A DNA stretch of 64,000 bases from Pohlia nutans (lineage: Eukaryota > Streptophyta > Bryopsida > Bryales > Mniaceae), in NCBI GenBank assembly GCA_022496805.1, contig CM040097.1, positions 22,124,072 through 22,188,071 of the forward strand. The letters run 5' to 3'. This document shows positions 34,957-46,822 of this stretch, piece after piece; within the stretch, counting starts at the first letter, position 1, and each line of letters begins with the position of its first letter. The notes under the pieces are model-generated. The model did no database searches, had not been told where the DNA came from, and worked only from the letters and a program-made list of their open reading frames with translations. A program made the position numbers and the translations under genes.

Positions 34957-35812
34957 TTGTCCTCGTGAACCTCGCTCTGATTATATAATTTCTCACATGA
35001 TTCTTTCAATGTGTGTTTACTCGGGGCTTAATTATTGAAGCAAGATGATTGAATTAGCTGATTAATTAAGACTGGTGTCGTTGCAGAGAGTTAGAGATAT
35101 GGCTCCGACGCTAGCCCAAGTGAATCATGGAAGTGGGTACAATGTGATACATTGCCCACCACTTCCAGAAATGTGAACCCTAACTGTGACTTAGACCTTG
35201 GACTTCTCAACTGTCCTATCTGCACGGAGCATTTTTGTTCACCACTTTATCAGGTTCACATTCTGAACATAACTATGCCCGGTTTTCCTTTCTTCATTAA
35301 TTGCTGTATATTGGTATCATATTTCCTGAATGACCAGATTTAGATTTCTTTTAACATTAGTTTTGTAGTGATCCATTGGTCCTCAATTCAGAGGCCCGTG
35401 GTTTGTGTGACTCAGTGCCAGATTGGGCATCTGCTATGTTCAGCTAAGATTTCAAACTGCCCTTCATGTCGATAACATTCGATGCTTACTGGCTGAGACA
35501 ATCATAGATGCCTGGCAAGTGAGCTGCGAACAAATGTTGTACAACAAGCATGAGAGGAGCACATGCATCAAGAATTTGTGGGAGAATTGCCCTTGTGCAT
35601 GCCCAGTGCCATGATGTGTCTATGAAGGTCCAAAGAAAACATTACCGCAACAATTAGGTGAGGAGCACAAGCTCACTTGAATGGTACTTTGATTCAGCAC
35701 ATAGTGATTGGCAAAATGAAACCTCAAACTCGTGAACCTGGCTCTGATTATATAATTTCCCACATGATTCTTTCAATGTGTGTTTACTTAGTGCTTAATT
35801 ATTGAAGCAGTG
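34957..35812. repeat. Pair of ~85-bp direct repeats flanking the SINA remnant
   Basis: 34,957-35,042 and 35,722-35,812 are nearly identical (CTCTGATTATATAATTTC, TCTTTCAATGTGTGTTTACT, GCTTAATTATTGAAGCA). They lie in the same orientation about 770 bp apart. The first copy starts just after the TNL stop, so the arrangement may be a local tandem duplication of the TNL 3' region. Confidence 0.8.
35100..35615 (+). pseudogene. SINA/SIAH-type RING E3 ligase remnant
   Basis: The piece LGLLNCPICTEHFCSPLYQ (about 35,180-35,251) ends at a GTTCAC donor-like site. It is followed, after a probable intron, by CQIGHLLCSAKISNCPSCR (about 35,416-35,472). Together these make the two halves of a SINA-type RING (CPIC ... 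CxxGHLLC ... CPSC). The expected continuation NIRCLLAETIIDAWQVSCEQ is there but in another frame, so a small deletion sits at about 35,472. HERSTCIKNLWENCPCACPVP then resembles the start of the SIAH zinc-binding region and ends at a stop. About 150 residues of the substrate-binding domain are missing. SINA ligases ubiquitinate regulatory proteins; this copy is broken and truncated. Confidence 0.65.
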
Positions 35813-37480
35813 GTTTGGATGTTGTAGCTGAGTGGTCTAATAGCATTCCGCTTTAGAATTTGTTGGAACGGTGTGGTGATGTGATTTACAAAACCGAACC
35901 ATAACAATATGTTGGTGTTATCTCACAGCGCGGTAATGCAGGAGTACAAGCAACGACTGCCTCAACGGCGTTGGTGGAATTGTTAGCACGGCTGAACTTT
36001 TCTGCGAGTATTGACGTCGGTTAATGGCCAACTCAAAAGTTTGGATCAAAATTTGGTGCCCACCTCATTTAGTGGCCATGACTTAATACCAGCTCATTCC
36101 TCTACTAGGAGAAGTTCTTGAATGATCCATGAACTCCATAAATTGTTGTTACTTTGAAGGACGACAGACTTCTGAAATTTGTCTCCATGTACTTTTTCAA
36201 TCAATTTTGAACAACTCGGAGAAAATGGAAACACTTCGTAGAATACAACATGCATAGGAAGGACATTCATTTAGGTGCAAAACACTAGTATAGTTGCACT
36301 GTTGCAGTGAGTCAACTCGAGAAATTGAGACATAACCTATAGCAGAGGTACCTAACACTTGCTTAAATGTAGCACTCAAAAATCTTTGCATAGGGGGACA
36401 GGTGCTCAAGTTGCAGATTTCTAACAAAGTACCAGAAGCGGAAGTGAGAAGGTCATTCATCAATCGATCAGGTGATCTTGCTTCACATTTCTGATTGTTT
36501 TAACTACAAGAATGCAGCTTTCAACTTTGTAATCACCAGTTTTGGAATTCTGTACTGCTTTGGTTGCGATTTTAGGAGGTGGGTTGGAGGTTCCTGTTAC
36601 CACATCTGCATCAGTGTACTTGAATTTTTGAGAAGCATGATAGCATTGATTCTTGTGTGTCAAGCTTCAGCTCTTTCAGTCCTGGCATTCACCTTTTCAT
36701 TTCTATGAAAAGGGATTTGCCTACATTCAATTAGTGCTCGTAAATGTTGTATTTGCCGGAAGAGTAGAAATAGAGCTCTTTCGGAGACTGCTCTTTCAGG
36801 AATTTGTGTACAATCAATAACTTCACATAGCACAAATGGCTCCGGAAAATTAATGATTCCCTAGCTCAAGTTTAGAACCACGGCTCTGGAAAAGGAACCT
36901 ATCAAATGGTAGAACGCCAGAAATTCATTCTAGATGCAGGGCTAATTCAAGACTCACCCAGAATTGTTGACCTCTCAGTAATCGCTTCAAAAAACAAGCC
37001 ACCGCTGAGAATGCTACAAAGCTCCACCGTTCACTGATTCAAAGCAATACGATTATTGCACAAATAAGGCTTATGAGATTATTAGGTTACAAGGAGATGG
37101 CATTAGGGGAAGTCACGGTTGTCTAGTACAATTCTCCTTTTCCATTCCATCATCTTGATAAATGGGGGACATATTACCCACCTCACAGTCTTCCAAGTAA
37201 TCCTTCAAACAAATTTGGAGAAAACCCAATTTATTAAGCAATATTGCGAAAGAATGAGAAATGGAGAAAGTGCATCAAAAGTACAGTGGAGCTTGTCATC
37301 TCGACCGCCATTAATTATGCCAAGAGAATAAGCAAGGTAATGGGAAAGGAGTTCACTAACATCACTCTACTGCAACTTCACCTAATGATTCGCCTGATCA
37401 CTTGGGGCCAATTTGAATCGATAATTCAACCCAGAAGCCAATCATGTAAAAAAACCATGCTCAACCACTTTGTTCTCAAA
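35813..37480. other. Intergenic between SINA remnant and LEA copy 2
   Basis: No supported gene; short ORFs only. A tRNA-like A-box (TAGCTGAGTGG) occurs near 35,828 without a matching B-box. Confidence 0.4.
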
Positions 37481-37605
37481 AATGGGCTAAGCTCAATTCA
37501 GTTGCATTGGGATTACTACAATTTTCACAGTGGAGAAGAAAGTCCTAAGTCACTAAACCGGCTCTCATCTACAATCAATCAATATACATGTGACCGTGTG
37601 AGCAA

Positions 37606-38854
37606 CTACTGCTTGGGAGTCACGGCATCCTTCACGCTCTGCACCGCGTTTCCAACCGCGTTTCCGGCTTGTTGCAACAACCCCGCAGCGCCGTCCTTCG
37701 TTTCCACCGCCTTGTCCGACGCCACCTGCGCCGCATCCGACGACGCCTGCTTTGTCTGCTCCCACTTCTCTCCCGCCACACCGCCGGCTTGCCGGGCCTT
37801 CTCTCCTGCTACCCCGGCCGCGCCATTGGCCTTGTCCTGGGTGGCTCCCGAGGCGTTGGAGGTTCCCTGCTTCGCCTGCTCGAGTTTGTCTCCAGCAGCA
37901 TTCCCAGCTCCGGTGACGGTGGCCTTGGCGTTCTCGTACGCGTTGATGAGGAGATTGCCCGCTTGTTGCACGTAACTGCCAGCGCCTTCCTTGGCCTGGC
38001 CGGCCTTGTCGGAGGCGGCTTGGCCGGCATCCGATGACGCTTGCTTCGTCTGTTCCCACTTCTCGCCGGCTACGTTTCCAGCTTGGTTGGCCTTGTCCTC
38101 GGCTGCTCCTGCCACGTCGTGGGCTTTCTTTTGCGTGGCTCCGGCTGCATTCTGCAAGACGAATCACGGTAGTCACTTCATCAGGACGTACAAACACATT
38201 ATCAATCTCACCCGCATTCCACATTAGGGAGGGTTACAGTTCTGTGCTACCCATTTCTCCATCTCCATGAATTGGAGATGTGAACTCCCCAAATTCATGT
38301 AATGAGCACTTCCAACCACTTGGTTGAAACCTACTTCATCGACCATCAGAGACAAAGAAGTTCAATGCACTACACCTTGCCACATTACCCTCTATTTTCA
38401 CGTGAAGAGAATTGAGATGAAGTTTAGAAGTCAACAACTTCTCTGAAATCTACTGTGACTTCATCTGACGTAGAGCAAAATTCCTCTAGACAATCTGCAC
38501 TAAACCATTGCATCCAGACACCTTCAAAACAAGCTCTATATAAAGTCTACTAGCAAACTGAATTGAAATGCATGCTTTACCTACTACGGTACTAGGGTTT
38601 ATATATCCAGCGAGTGCACGTACTCATTTCTGCTGCTTACAAATTCCAGAAATCAACAGCCATGATGAGGCTCCCTGGCTAGCTATATGAACAATTGATG
38701 CGCACTCCAACAAAAAGAAATGCCTCTAGCTGCAGTAGTGGTATTGGGAAGTAAGTACCTTGGTGGCTTGCTGGGCCTCGCCAGCCTTCTGTTGGCCGAA
38801 GATCTTCGTCTCCTCGGCCTTCTGGGCAGCAGAGTCCTGGTTGTACGAAGCCAT
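37606..38854 (-). CDS. LEA protein, group 3/LEA_4-like, copy 2
   Basis: Exons 38,854-38,759 and 38,151-37,606 on the minus strand (AAG|GTACTT ... TTGCAG|AAT) are joined in phase 0, giving 213 residues. Same architecture as copy 1: MASYNQDSAAQKAEETK start, two EKWEQTKQASSDA modules, VTPKQ end. Differences include NAAGATQKKAHDVAGA at the start of exon 2 and a more divergent intron (607 bp). Non-coding similarity to copies 1 and 3 is weaker and confined to the promoter and the ends, so this copy split off before the copy 1 / copy 3 duplication. Its promoter keeps the ABRE GCCACGTGTC and the TATA box. Role as for copy 1: a hydrophilic desiccation protectant, probably cytosolic. Confidence 0.87.
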
Positions 38855-39194
38855 TCTGATCTGAGATTTTCTGAAAGCGAAGCTGAACCTCTTGACTGAA
38901 GAAGAAAAGAATGAAGTAGAGTCTAGAGAATTGAAAGAAGCTCTGTAAATTGCAGCAGATTCAAAATGGACGAGATGAGTAAATGCAGACACTGATAACT
39001 GATTTAGCTGATGAGTGATCCAGAGATCGGGACGCTGCTCCTTATACATGAAATGGAACGGACAGGTGGCGAGTGCTTGTGCGTGTTTGGGACACTTGGC
39101 AGTTTGCTGTTTCTTGAGAAGGTGGGTCAGTAATTGCACACTTTTGGTTCCACGGTGGCCGATCTGGGCTATCTGCAAGATTGTTGTAACTTTA

Positions 39195-39204
39195 GACACG
39201 TGGC
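39195..39204 (-). promoter_or_regulatory. ABRE/G-box upstream of LEA copy 2
   Basis: GCCACGTGTC on the minus strand, at the same place relative to the TATA box (39,041-39,046) as in copy 1. Confidence 0.65.
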
Positions 39205-39326
39205 ATTATGAAGATGATCACTGACAATCTATTCCAAAGTTTTCAAAATCAATTGTCGGCACGGTGCAGCAATTACTGTGGGTTCCAAAAAACACCCAAA
39301 CCTCTTTGATATCACCTTGTCTAATA

Positions 39327-39743
39327 AGGTGGTTACCCCATTCCCAAGTGAATAAGAAATACGGATATGAGACATTGATATTATTTAGTATTATTATTTT
39401 TTTGAGTTAGGCAAGAAGAAATAGATTCCAACACAAGTTGAAACATAATTTTTGGATGAAGAATGAATTAGTTATAAATTTTCAAAGTTGAAGTATGACA
39501 CATCCCATTCACGTCACATAGGTAGAGTTGTTTCTGTCCAAAGAAGATTTATATTGCACACACTAAAGATGCTTAAACCAACAACGACGAATCCATAACC
39601 ACACTTACATATACTAAAACCAACAAGAGAGAACCCATTACCAACTGTAACTCATGCTACAACCAACATCATTGCAGCATTGATTGTGGAAAATGCCCCT
39701 AGCTGTTGGTTTACGACGCCAGTTGGGAATGGGGTAACCACCT
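39327..39743. mobile_element. TA-flanked MITE (Stowaway/Tc1-mariner-like)
   Basis: The element is 417 bp, with perfect 21-bp inverted repeats (AGGTGGTTACCCCATTCCCA...) and TA on each side (39,325-39,326 and 39,744-39,745). No coding capacity. It lies just upstream of the LEA copy 2 promoter. Confidence 0.8.
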
Positions 39744-40128
39744 TACCACGTCATTTGTTCTCTATATTGTGCTTACAACAGTGGTTTATATTCCTACACC
39801 GCTATTTTTCCCAACGATATGTGCCACTTTCACATCCGTTTTCATATTCTTTCAATGCAAGTATGAAAGAGTAAAGCACCATAGTCTACCCCCCAATTAG
39901 GCAAAAAGTAATTATTTTACCCCATATTCTATTAAGACCAGAAATGAGAGGAGATTTGTGCCTAGAATCATAGATTTTACACCATGAGTGTAACAAAGTA
40001 ATTAGGGGTGTTAAGCAAGGTTCAATATTTGCCTTGAACCGTTGTAAGTTGCAACAAATGAATGATTTGCAACGGTTCTTTTGTAGCAATGTCTAAAACT
40101 TAGGCATTTTTTTGCCCACCCTAGGGGT

Positions 40129-40752
40129 GGGTGAAAGCATGGTAAACTGAACCACTTGTGATCTTTGTGAAGAAGCAACAATGCAAGGTCCAAGAATGCA
40201 TTAAATTTTTATTTTTTTGTGAAATTTTTTTGGTGGATAAAATAAAAGATACAATGTTTAACAAAGTCTAACCAAAAGAATTGGAAAAATTATGTTCAAT
40301 TGGTATTTATGTGTGTTATAGTAAGGTTAAAGCGGTTAAAATTGGAAAAGTAGTTCTGACCAAATTAAAAAGTAGATATAAAACATGTTGAAATTGCATT
40401 AAATATTTATTTTTTCAAGAATTTTTTTCTTTGGAGCCCTCGAATGCACAATGAACTTATAGAATATATAATTTGTATTCATATTAAACGTGATTAAATT
40501 CATCAGATTTGCTCCCGAAGTTTGTTTTAGACATCTATTTTTAAGCTTTACTTTTAGTAACCTCTTTTTAATATTTTAATTTGAAACTTTGGATTGAAGT
40601 ACCTAATAGAACTATAGAGGGCTCTACCAAATTAGAACTTAAATATATGAATTTCTAGTCGTAATTTATGGCATTTGACCAAGAAAATTGTAATTTCAAC
40701 ACTAAGGATGACTTTAATGACTTTAATGGTTCAGTTTACCGTGCTTTCACCC
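40129..40752. mobile_element. MITE-like element with 25-bp inverted repeats
   Basis: The ends are GGGTGAAAGCAYGGTAAACT... in opposite orientation with one mismatch, 624 bp in all. The interior is AT-rich and non-coding. No clear target duplication. Confidence 0.55.
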
Positions 40753-42486
40753 AGGCAGACTACGATAATAGCACAAATGGAGTCTCTTGTAGAAGTCATA
40801 AGTTTGGCTCACTCTCTTACATATGTATTGTAGTTCATGAAACATATTTCAGTGTTACATACAAGTTCTCTTTAAAGGGAGTGAGATTCACATAAGGTGT
40901 AGCCAAATATTTTTATATTCATCTATATTTTGGATAGGACTATATTTTCATCCACATATTTGGATGAGTTTCATTAAAAATTGACGATTTCATCTGATTT
41001 ATTTTTAAAATTGGAACAATCTTGCATCTTCATCCATTTTTTCTTCAATTTTTTCCTTAAGGCTTAGTGCACGCCAATTATTTTTGGTGTTGTTTGGCAT
41101 TTAAATGCCTAAAAGAAATCTATGATACCAAGCTAGTGCCATATTTAATGGCCTTGGACACCATGCTTTGACACTAAAATAAGAATACAAAAAACCCTAA
41201 GGACCCCACGAACTAGACCGTAGACTTGTACTGGAACAAAGACATCCTTCACTCATTTGAGGGAATGTTTGACAACTGTGACAATTCTAAGTACAAGTTA
41301 TAATTTTATTTGAAACTCTGTTAATCTCGGAATTGGGAGGGTGCATTTCCCACTTTTGACATTTTGGTCTATCAACTTTGGATGATTCCTTGCACAAATT
41401 TTTTTATCAGTATACTTGGTTATTGAAAAGACTAAGAAACGGTTTCAGGGTTTGACAAATATTTTACCTTGAAAAACTATATAAAAATATGTACAGAGAA
41501 TAAAAGTATGAAATCCGATCACATCTTCATGATTTTTCCTTCTCTCTCTATGAAAAATAAGTCCTTGGACAAAATCCCATTTCTAACATGCAAAAACTAC
41601 TTATTTTTTATTTCTACCTTATTCATTGGTACCAAAGACCCCCCTTTCTACTAGTGGAAGCACACTCAAGATAAAAACAAAAATTGCTCGGAGTTCTTTA
41701 CGATACATTGATTGATTTTTCTACTATAGACATAGCATATGGAAGTTTTGAATTCACAGAACAATGCCACTGCGTCACATCTTCACGAAAATATAGTCTT
41801 CATGCTTCACAGGTCGGGCTGCAGCACCGTTTCAGCAAGCGAAGATTCCTCTGCAATGTCATTCAACTTATAGGGATTGCTGGTACTTGTTCGGTATATG
41901 ATCTTGAATCTGCATTCCAATGCATTCTGATTTCAATTATCTTCAACACTAAAGTACTATCCTGAGTGAGTCTCGTCGATTCCACGTTGCTTGCAAAACG
42001 ACATGATCATGGACTTGATAACAGATGTAGAAACAGAGGATACTCCGCTTAACAATGACACATTACGTGACAAATTGAGCTTAACAAAGATTCAATAGCT
42101 GTGCTTCCAAACTCGCCAAAATCATCGACGCTGACAGTGCTCCAAACTCCACCATTCACGGATTCAGGGTTTAGGATTCTGAAGTCTAGAATCTTGCATT
42201 ACTCTCTCCAGAACCGCATTATACTCAACCACCATTGCCTTGGCCCAATTTAAATCAATGGATTCATTACTCCAATCTCAGGTAATCAACATAGAAGCTA
42301 ATCATGCAGCCAAACCATGCTCATCAACTCTGTTTTCAAAAATGTGAGCTCCATTCAGTTACATTGGGGTTCAATTGAACCGAAAATAACACTCTACAAT
42401 ATTCACAGTGGAGAAGAGACTTCTCAGTCACTAAACCACGGTCTCTCATCTACAATCAATCAATATACATGTGACCGTGTGAGCAA

Positions 42487-43685
42487 CTACTGCTTGGGAG
42501 TCACGGCATCCTTCACGCTCTGCATCGCGTTTCCAACCGCGTTTCCGGCTTGTTGCAACAACCCCGCAGCGCCGTCCTTCGTTTCCACCGCCTTGTCCGA
42601 CGCCACCTGCGCCGCATCCGACGACGCCTGCTTCGTCTGCTCCCACTTCTCCCCCGCCACACCGCCGGCTTGCTGGGCCTTCTCTCCCGTTGCCCCCGCC
42701 GCAGCATTGGCCTTGTCCTGGGTGGCTCCCGCGGCGTTGGAGGTTCCCTGCTTCGCCTGGCCCAGTTTGTCTCCAGCGGCATTGCCAGCCCCGATGACGG
42801 TGGCCTTGGCATTCTCGTACGCGTTGTTGACGAGATTGCCCGCTTGTTGCACGTAACTGCCAGCGCCTTCCTTGGCCTGCCCGGCCTTGTCGGAGGCGGC
42901 TTGGCCGGCATCCGACGATGCCTGCTTCGTCTGTTCCCACTTCTCGCCGGCTACGTTTCCAGCTTGGTTGGCCTTGTCCTCGGCTGCTCCTGCCATGTCG
43001 CGGGCCTTGTCTTGCGTAGCTCCGGCAGCGTCCTGTACATTCAAATTCAATAATTAAAACTTGCAAATGTAGTGCCAATCTCAACTGCATTCGACAAATT
43101 GGAGATGTGACCTCCTCATAGTTTCTATCCTCATAATTGGAGATATGAACTCCTCAAGCAACTAGCCGAAACCCAATGCATTGAGCATTTCAGAAGTGAA
43201 AAGGAAGTTTGTATGGATAATGCACTATGATCGCCGTACGTGTAATCCTCCAATGAGTTCTTATGCCAAGAAAATGGTGATGAAGGGTAGAATTCAACAC
43301 ATTCTTCTGTGATTCCTACCGATATATCCTCCCCACAAACTGCCCCCAACCAATGCATCCACACAGCTCAACCAAATGACTACAAGCAAACTGGTTTGCC
43401 TGCTACGATGGGATTCACATATCCAGCGAGTGCACCACAGTCACGTAACGTGCTCAGTGAAAGAGATTAATCCAGAAATTAATGCTCTTAAGCATGTAAA
43501 CTCAGGCATCTTCGAGATAATATTATGGAGAAGGTGGACTCCAACGAAAGTTTGTACAAAAAGAAAAACCTGGGTGCGCTGTTACTTACCTTGGTGGCCT
43601 GCTGGGCCTCGCCAGCCTTCTGCTGGCCGAAGTTCTTCGTCTCCTCCGCCTTCTGGGCAGCAGCGTCCTGGTTGTAAGAAGCCAT
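42487..43685 (-). CDS. LEA protein, group 3/LEA_4-like, copy 3
   Basis: Exons 43,685-43,590 and 43,032-42,487 (AAG|GTAAGT ... TGTACAG|GAC), phase 0, 213 residues. It is nearly identical to copy 1 in coding sequence, intron and flanks. Visible changes include GAAEDKA instead of GADEDKA, KQASSDAG instead of KQSSSDAG, and NAMQSVKD instead of NAVQSVKD. The promoter keeps the TATA box (43,868-43,873), but the ABRE-like G-box of copies 1 and 2 is changed to GCCACGTTTC, which would weaken ABA control (inference). The open frame is intact. Predicted function as for copy 1. Confidence 0.88.
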
Positions 43686-44019
43686 TCTGATCTGAGATCT
43701 GCTGAAAGCGAAACTGAAGCTCTTGACTGAAGAAGAGAAAGAAGTAGAATCTAGAGAATTGAAAGATGCTCTGGATGTTGCAGCGTATTCAAAATGGACG
43801 AGATGAGTAATGCAGTCAGTGAGAACTGGTTTAACTGATGGATTGTCGAGGGACGGGGACTGCACTTCTTATACATGAAATGGGTCGGACAGGTGGCGAG
43901 TGCTGGTGTGTGTTGGGGACACTTGTCAGCGTGCTGTTACTTGGGAAGGTGGGTCAGTAATTGCACTTTGGGTTCCAGGGTGGCCCCACTGGGCTATCTG
44001 CAAGATTGTTGCAGTTTCA

Positions 44020-44029
44020 GAAACGTGGC
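44020..44029 (-). promoter_or_regulatory. Altered ABRE position upstream of LEA copy 3
   Basis: Reads GCCACGTTTC on the minus strand where copies 1 and 2 have GCCACGTGTC. The G-to-T change destroys the CACGTG palindrome. Confidence 0.6.
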
Positions 44030-44242
44030 ACTCTGAGAGTCTGAGGTGTTTTCAAAAACAATTGTCGGCTCGGTACAGCAATTAGTGTGGGTTCTAAAAA
44101 TACTTCCAAAACCTCTTTAACTTCCAAAACCTTGTCTAAGATCACATGCTTTGTTCTTACGATTCCTAGGGAGTGGTAAATATTTTCACTATCATAGTTT
44201 GCTGTATTAGAAGGAGTTGCATACCAATGCCATTGTAATTAA

Positions 44243-44816
44243 CCCTAAAGGTCACAAGGTGTCCTGGAATTGACAATTTGAGAAAAACCATTATAAAGTA
44301 TTGTTTGGAGAAATATTTTGGAATTAACAAACAAATGAAAGTTGTAGATTCTGAATTTTAGAGTCTATCTGTGTGTTTGGATTCACCATTGCTATCATCA
44401 ATATTTTATTATAAAATTTGAAAGTAAAAATTAAAAATTCCTTCTAAATTTGATTACAAACAAAATATTAATAATTTTTTAGTAACAAATGTTGAATCGG
44501 ATTTGAAATGAGATACTCTTGACATGGTGATTTAAAAGGAAATTGTGTTCCTTAAATCTAGGACCTCATTTTTGCATGGCCACTTTTGAACTAAAATCAA
44601 TGCAATTTTAGCTTGGTCAAAATTTCACATACTTATACATTTGTAATTTTAGAGAAGTATGTACTCTAATAACACCAAATCCAACCATTGGATAGAAGAA
44701 CAACTTGATGAAGTATCCCTAAAAAATGGTTCACGGTGAAGAGATTCATGAGGAAGGAGATATAGATGAAAAGAATCATCCATCAACCCCGCAGAGGTCG
44801 GTTGGGCCTTTAAGGG
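44243..44816. mobile_element. TTAA-flanked MITE (piggyBac-like), copy G
   Basis: The element is 574 bp. The ends are CCCTAAAGGTCACAAGG and, on the other strand, CCCTTAAAGGCCCAACC, with TTAA on both sides (44,239-44,242 and 44,817-44,820). It provides the intact reference for the nested copy F at 61.9-63.3 kb. Confidence 0.78.
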
Positions 44817-45218
44817 TTAATTAAAAAGTGAAAAGGATTTTAGACCTTCATCATATGTAATTTTTATAAATTATTGAAAGCGTTGTCAAAAAAATCAAAA
44901 AGTGCCAGTATACCCACCCCATACTGCAGTAAAAAAGGCAACCTATAATGTTCCTTTTCTTCATTTATAATTGTTATAAATCTTAGTTTAAATGGTAATG
45001 TGTTTAATCCAAAATATACATATATTTTGGAAAAAAATGCACTATCATTTGGAATTAAGTATTTAATTGTCTACCATCACTTACATTTGACAATAATGCA
45101 AATGCAACTGTCCAAAATGTCTACACAATTTTTGACATCAGTGAAAAAAATAATGTGTACCAAGGCAAGTAAGTGAAATAAAATGGGTGTTGTGATTGGT
45201 GTTACAAACAAGATGCAC
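44817..45218. other. Intergenic, AT-rich
   Basis: No gene or repeat recognised. Confidence 0.35.
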
Positions 45219-45220
45219 TA

Positions 45221-45436
45221 CACTAAATAGTGTATTTAGTGTGAGATACACTAATTTACATAAACATGTTGTAAGTTTTTACCGTTGACCAATTTTTTTA
45301 CCCTCTATATTGGTCGAGATGGAAATCTTTCAATAGTATTGGAATCAATGTCTTTGGTAAATTTTTTTGTCGAGAGTAAAATTCTATAACATTTTCAAAT
45401 CTTATAATTATCTCACACTAAATACACTATTTAGTG
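45221..45436. mobile_element. Small MITE with self-palindromic ends
   Basis: Perfect inverted repeats (29 bp including the flanking TA) at 45,219-45,247 and 45,410-45,438. The outer part, CACTAAATAGTGTATTTAGTG, is itself nearly palindromic. Flanked by TA on each side. 216 bp, non-coding. Confidence 0.7.
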
Positions 45437-46270
45437 TACCTAATGTACGCCCGAGGAATGCACTCTTTATTAAACCTTGGCATCAGGTGCGTTCATGACC
45501 CCCCTGAAAAATATCCCTTTGTACAATTTTTTTATCAATGAAAATAGAAGTATACAAACAAATTTCAATCATAAAAAACAGTATATGTATATGTGATTTT
45601 AAAAAATAAAATTAAAGCAATAGCATAAATATACAACAATCAAATAAATTGATAGCAATCCCTTCTGTTATGTACAATATCAAATTTTCATTTTCATTTG
45701 AAAAGTCATTGAAAACCTTTTCATTCCTAGAATGTAATTCATACATGTCTGATTGATCATTATTTACTAAATTTGGGACTAAGTCATGTTAGCAATGACC
45801 ATTTCTAGACTTATTATGACATGATCACTAAGATCATAAGTCCACTTTAGTTGGCCGAATAGACTTCTAATTTCGCTTCTGATATCAATAGTTTTTTGTT
45901 CATATTTTGTTCATCATAGCTTAAATACAATTATGCTTGTAAATCCCTACTACATAAATACATGTGTTCCAACATCTTGAAAGGGCTATACATATATTTA
46001 TTTCTTATCAAACTATAACATGACTAATGTATGTGTATTATGGACATTGGTTTTTTAATTAATTACCCTCTTGTGCATTCACATGAATAACATGATTCCT
46101 CACACACGTGAAAGAGTGCACCCCACGCTTATACAATAAAAGGATTTTATTTTGAAAATAGAGTTGTCCATAGTAATGTTCTGTTTTGATCTACCAATTA
46201 TTCACGAGAGAAGACTCAAGCAGTCATTGATAACCTCATAGTCTGTGTGTCTAGTCATGACAACAAAAGA
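45437..46270. other. Intergenic, AT-rich
   Basis: No gene or repeat recognised. Confidence 0.35.
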
Positions 46271-46822
46271 CATTAGAGAAAAAATGAACCCTCACATGGG
46301 CCCTCTGAACTCTCCTTATGGGACCCCTCGATTGCATTTAAATTGTACTTTTGTAGCGACCATTCCCCTATTTACGCTCACCCTGTGATGTCAAGGGTGA
46401 CAGAGGGGTCGAATGTAATTGGAGCACGTAGTATATGTACTGAAGTAGGCTAGGGCTTGAGGTACAAGAGGGAGCCCTTCATGATGTGGTACCTTGAGAT
46501 TCTATCTTTTTTTAATTCAAGCACTATAGTGACATGTGTGAGTATTGTAGTTGAAAACACATGACCGAGACGCAATCATTCCTTCCACATGTGATCAAGT
46601 AATAAATATATGAATTACAAGGCTCCACTACGCACTTGTCCCTGGTACTAGTAGAGTAGAAAATTCAATTAAAAGTAATGAGCCCTACATGTACTGCATG
46701 TACCCTTCACCCAAGATACAGATATATTTTTGTGTCCTTGCCCTACCCCATCTAGCTCCAAAGAAATAGGTGCCAATGTCCAAGCTTAGAGGCCCATTCG
46801 AGGGTTCATTTTTTCTCTAATG
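46271..46822. mobile_element. MITE-like element, CATTAGAGAAAAAATGAACC ends
   Basis: The element is 552 bp, with perfect 23-bp inverted termini at 46,271 and 46,800-46,822 and further partial symmetry (GGGCC) inside. No clear target duplication; non-coding. Confidence 0.65.

Larger units (their letters stand above)
41125..44100. repeat. Inverted segmental duplication, uninterrupted copy (empty site of the 22-kb element)
   Basis: This is the partner of 5,110-7,027 plus 29,104-30,215, in reverse orientation. At about 42,205-42,212 it runs without interruption where the other copy carries the 22-kb element, and it has a single AGAG-containing target (minus strand GGAGAGAGTAATG). Confidence 0.9.

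Noticed and set aside
35815..35900. tRNA-Leu/Ser-like A-box TAGCTGAGTGG
   Set aside because: The D-arm looks plausible, but the anticodon loop lacks U33 and no B-box follows.
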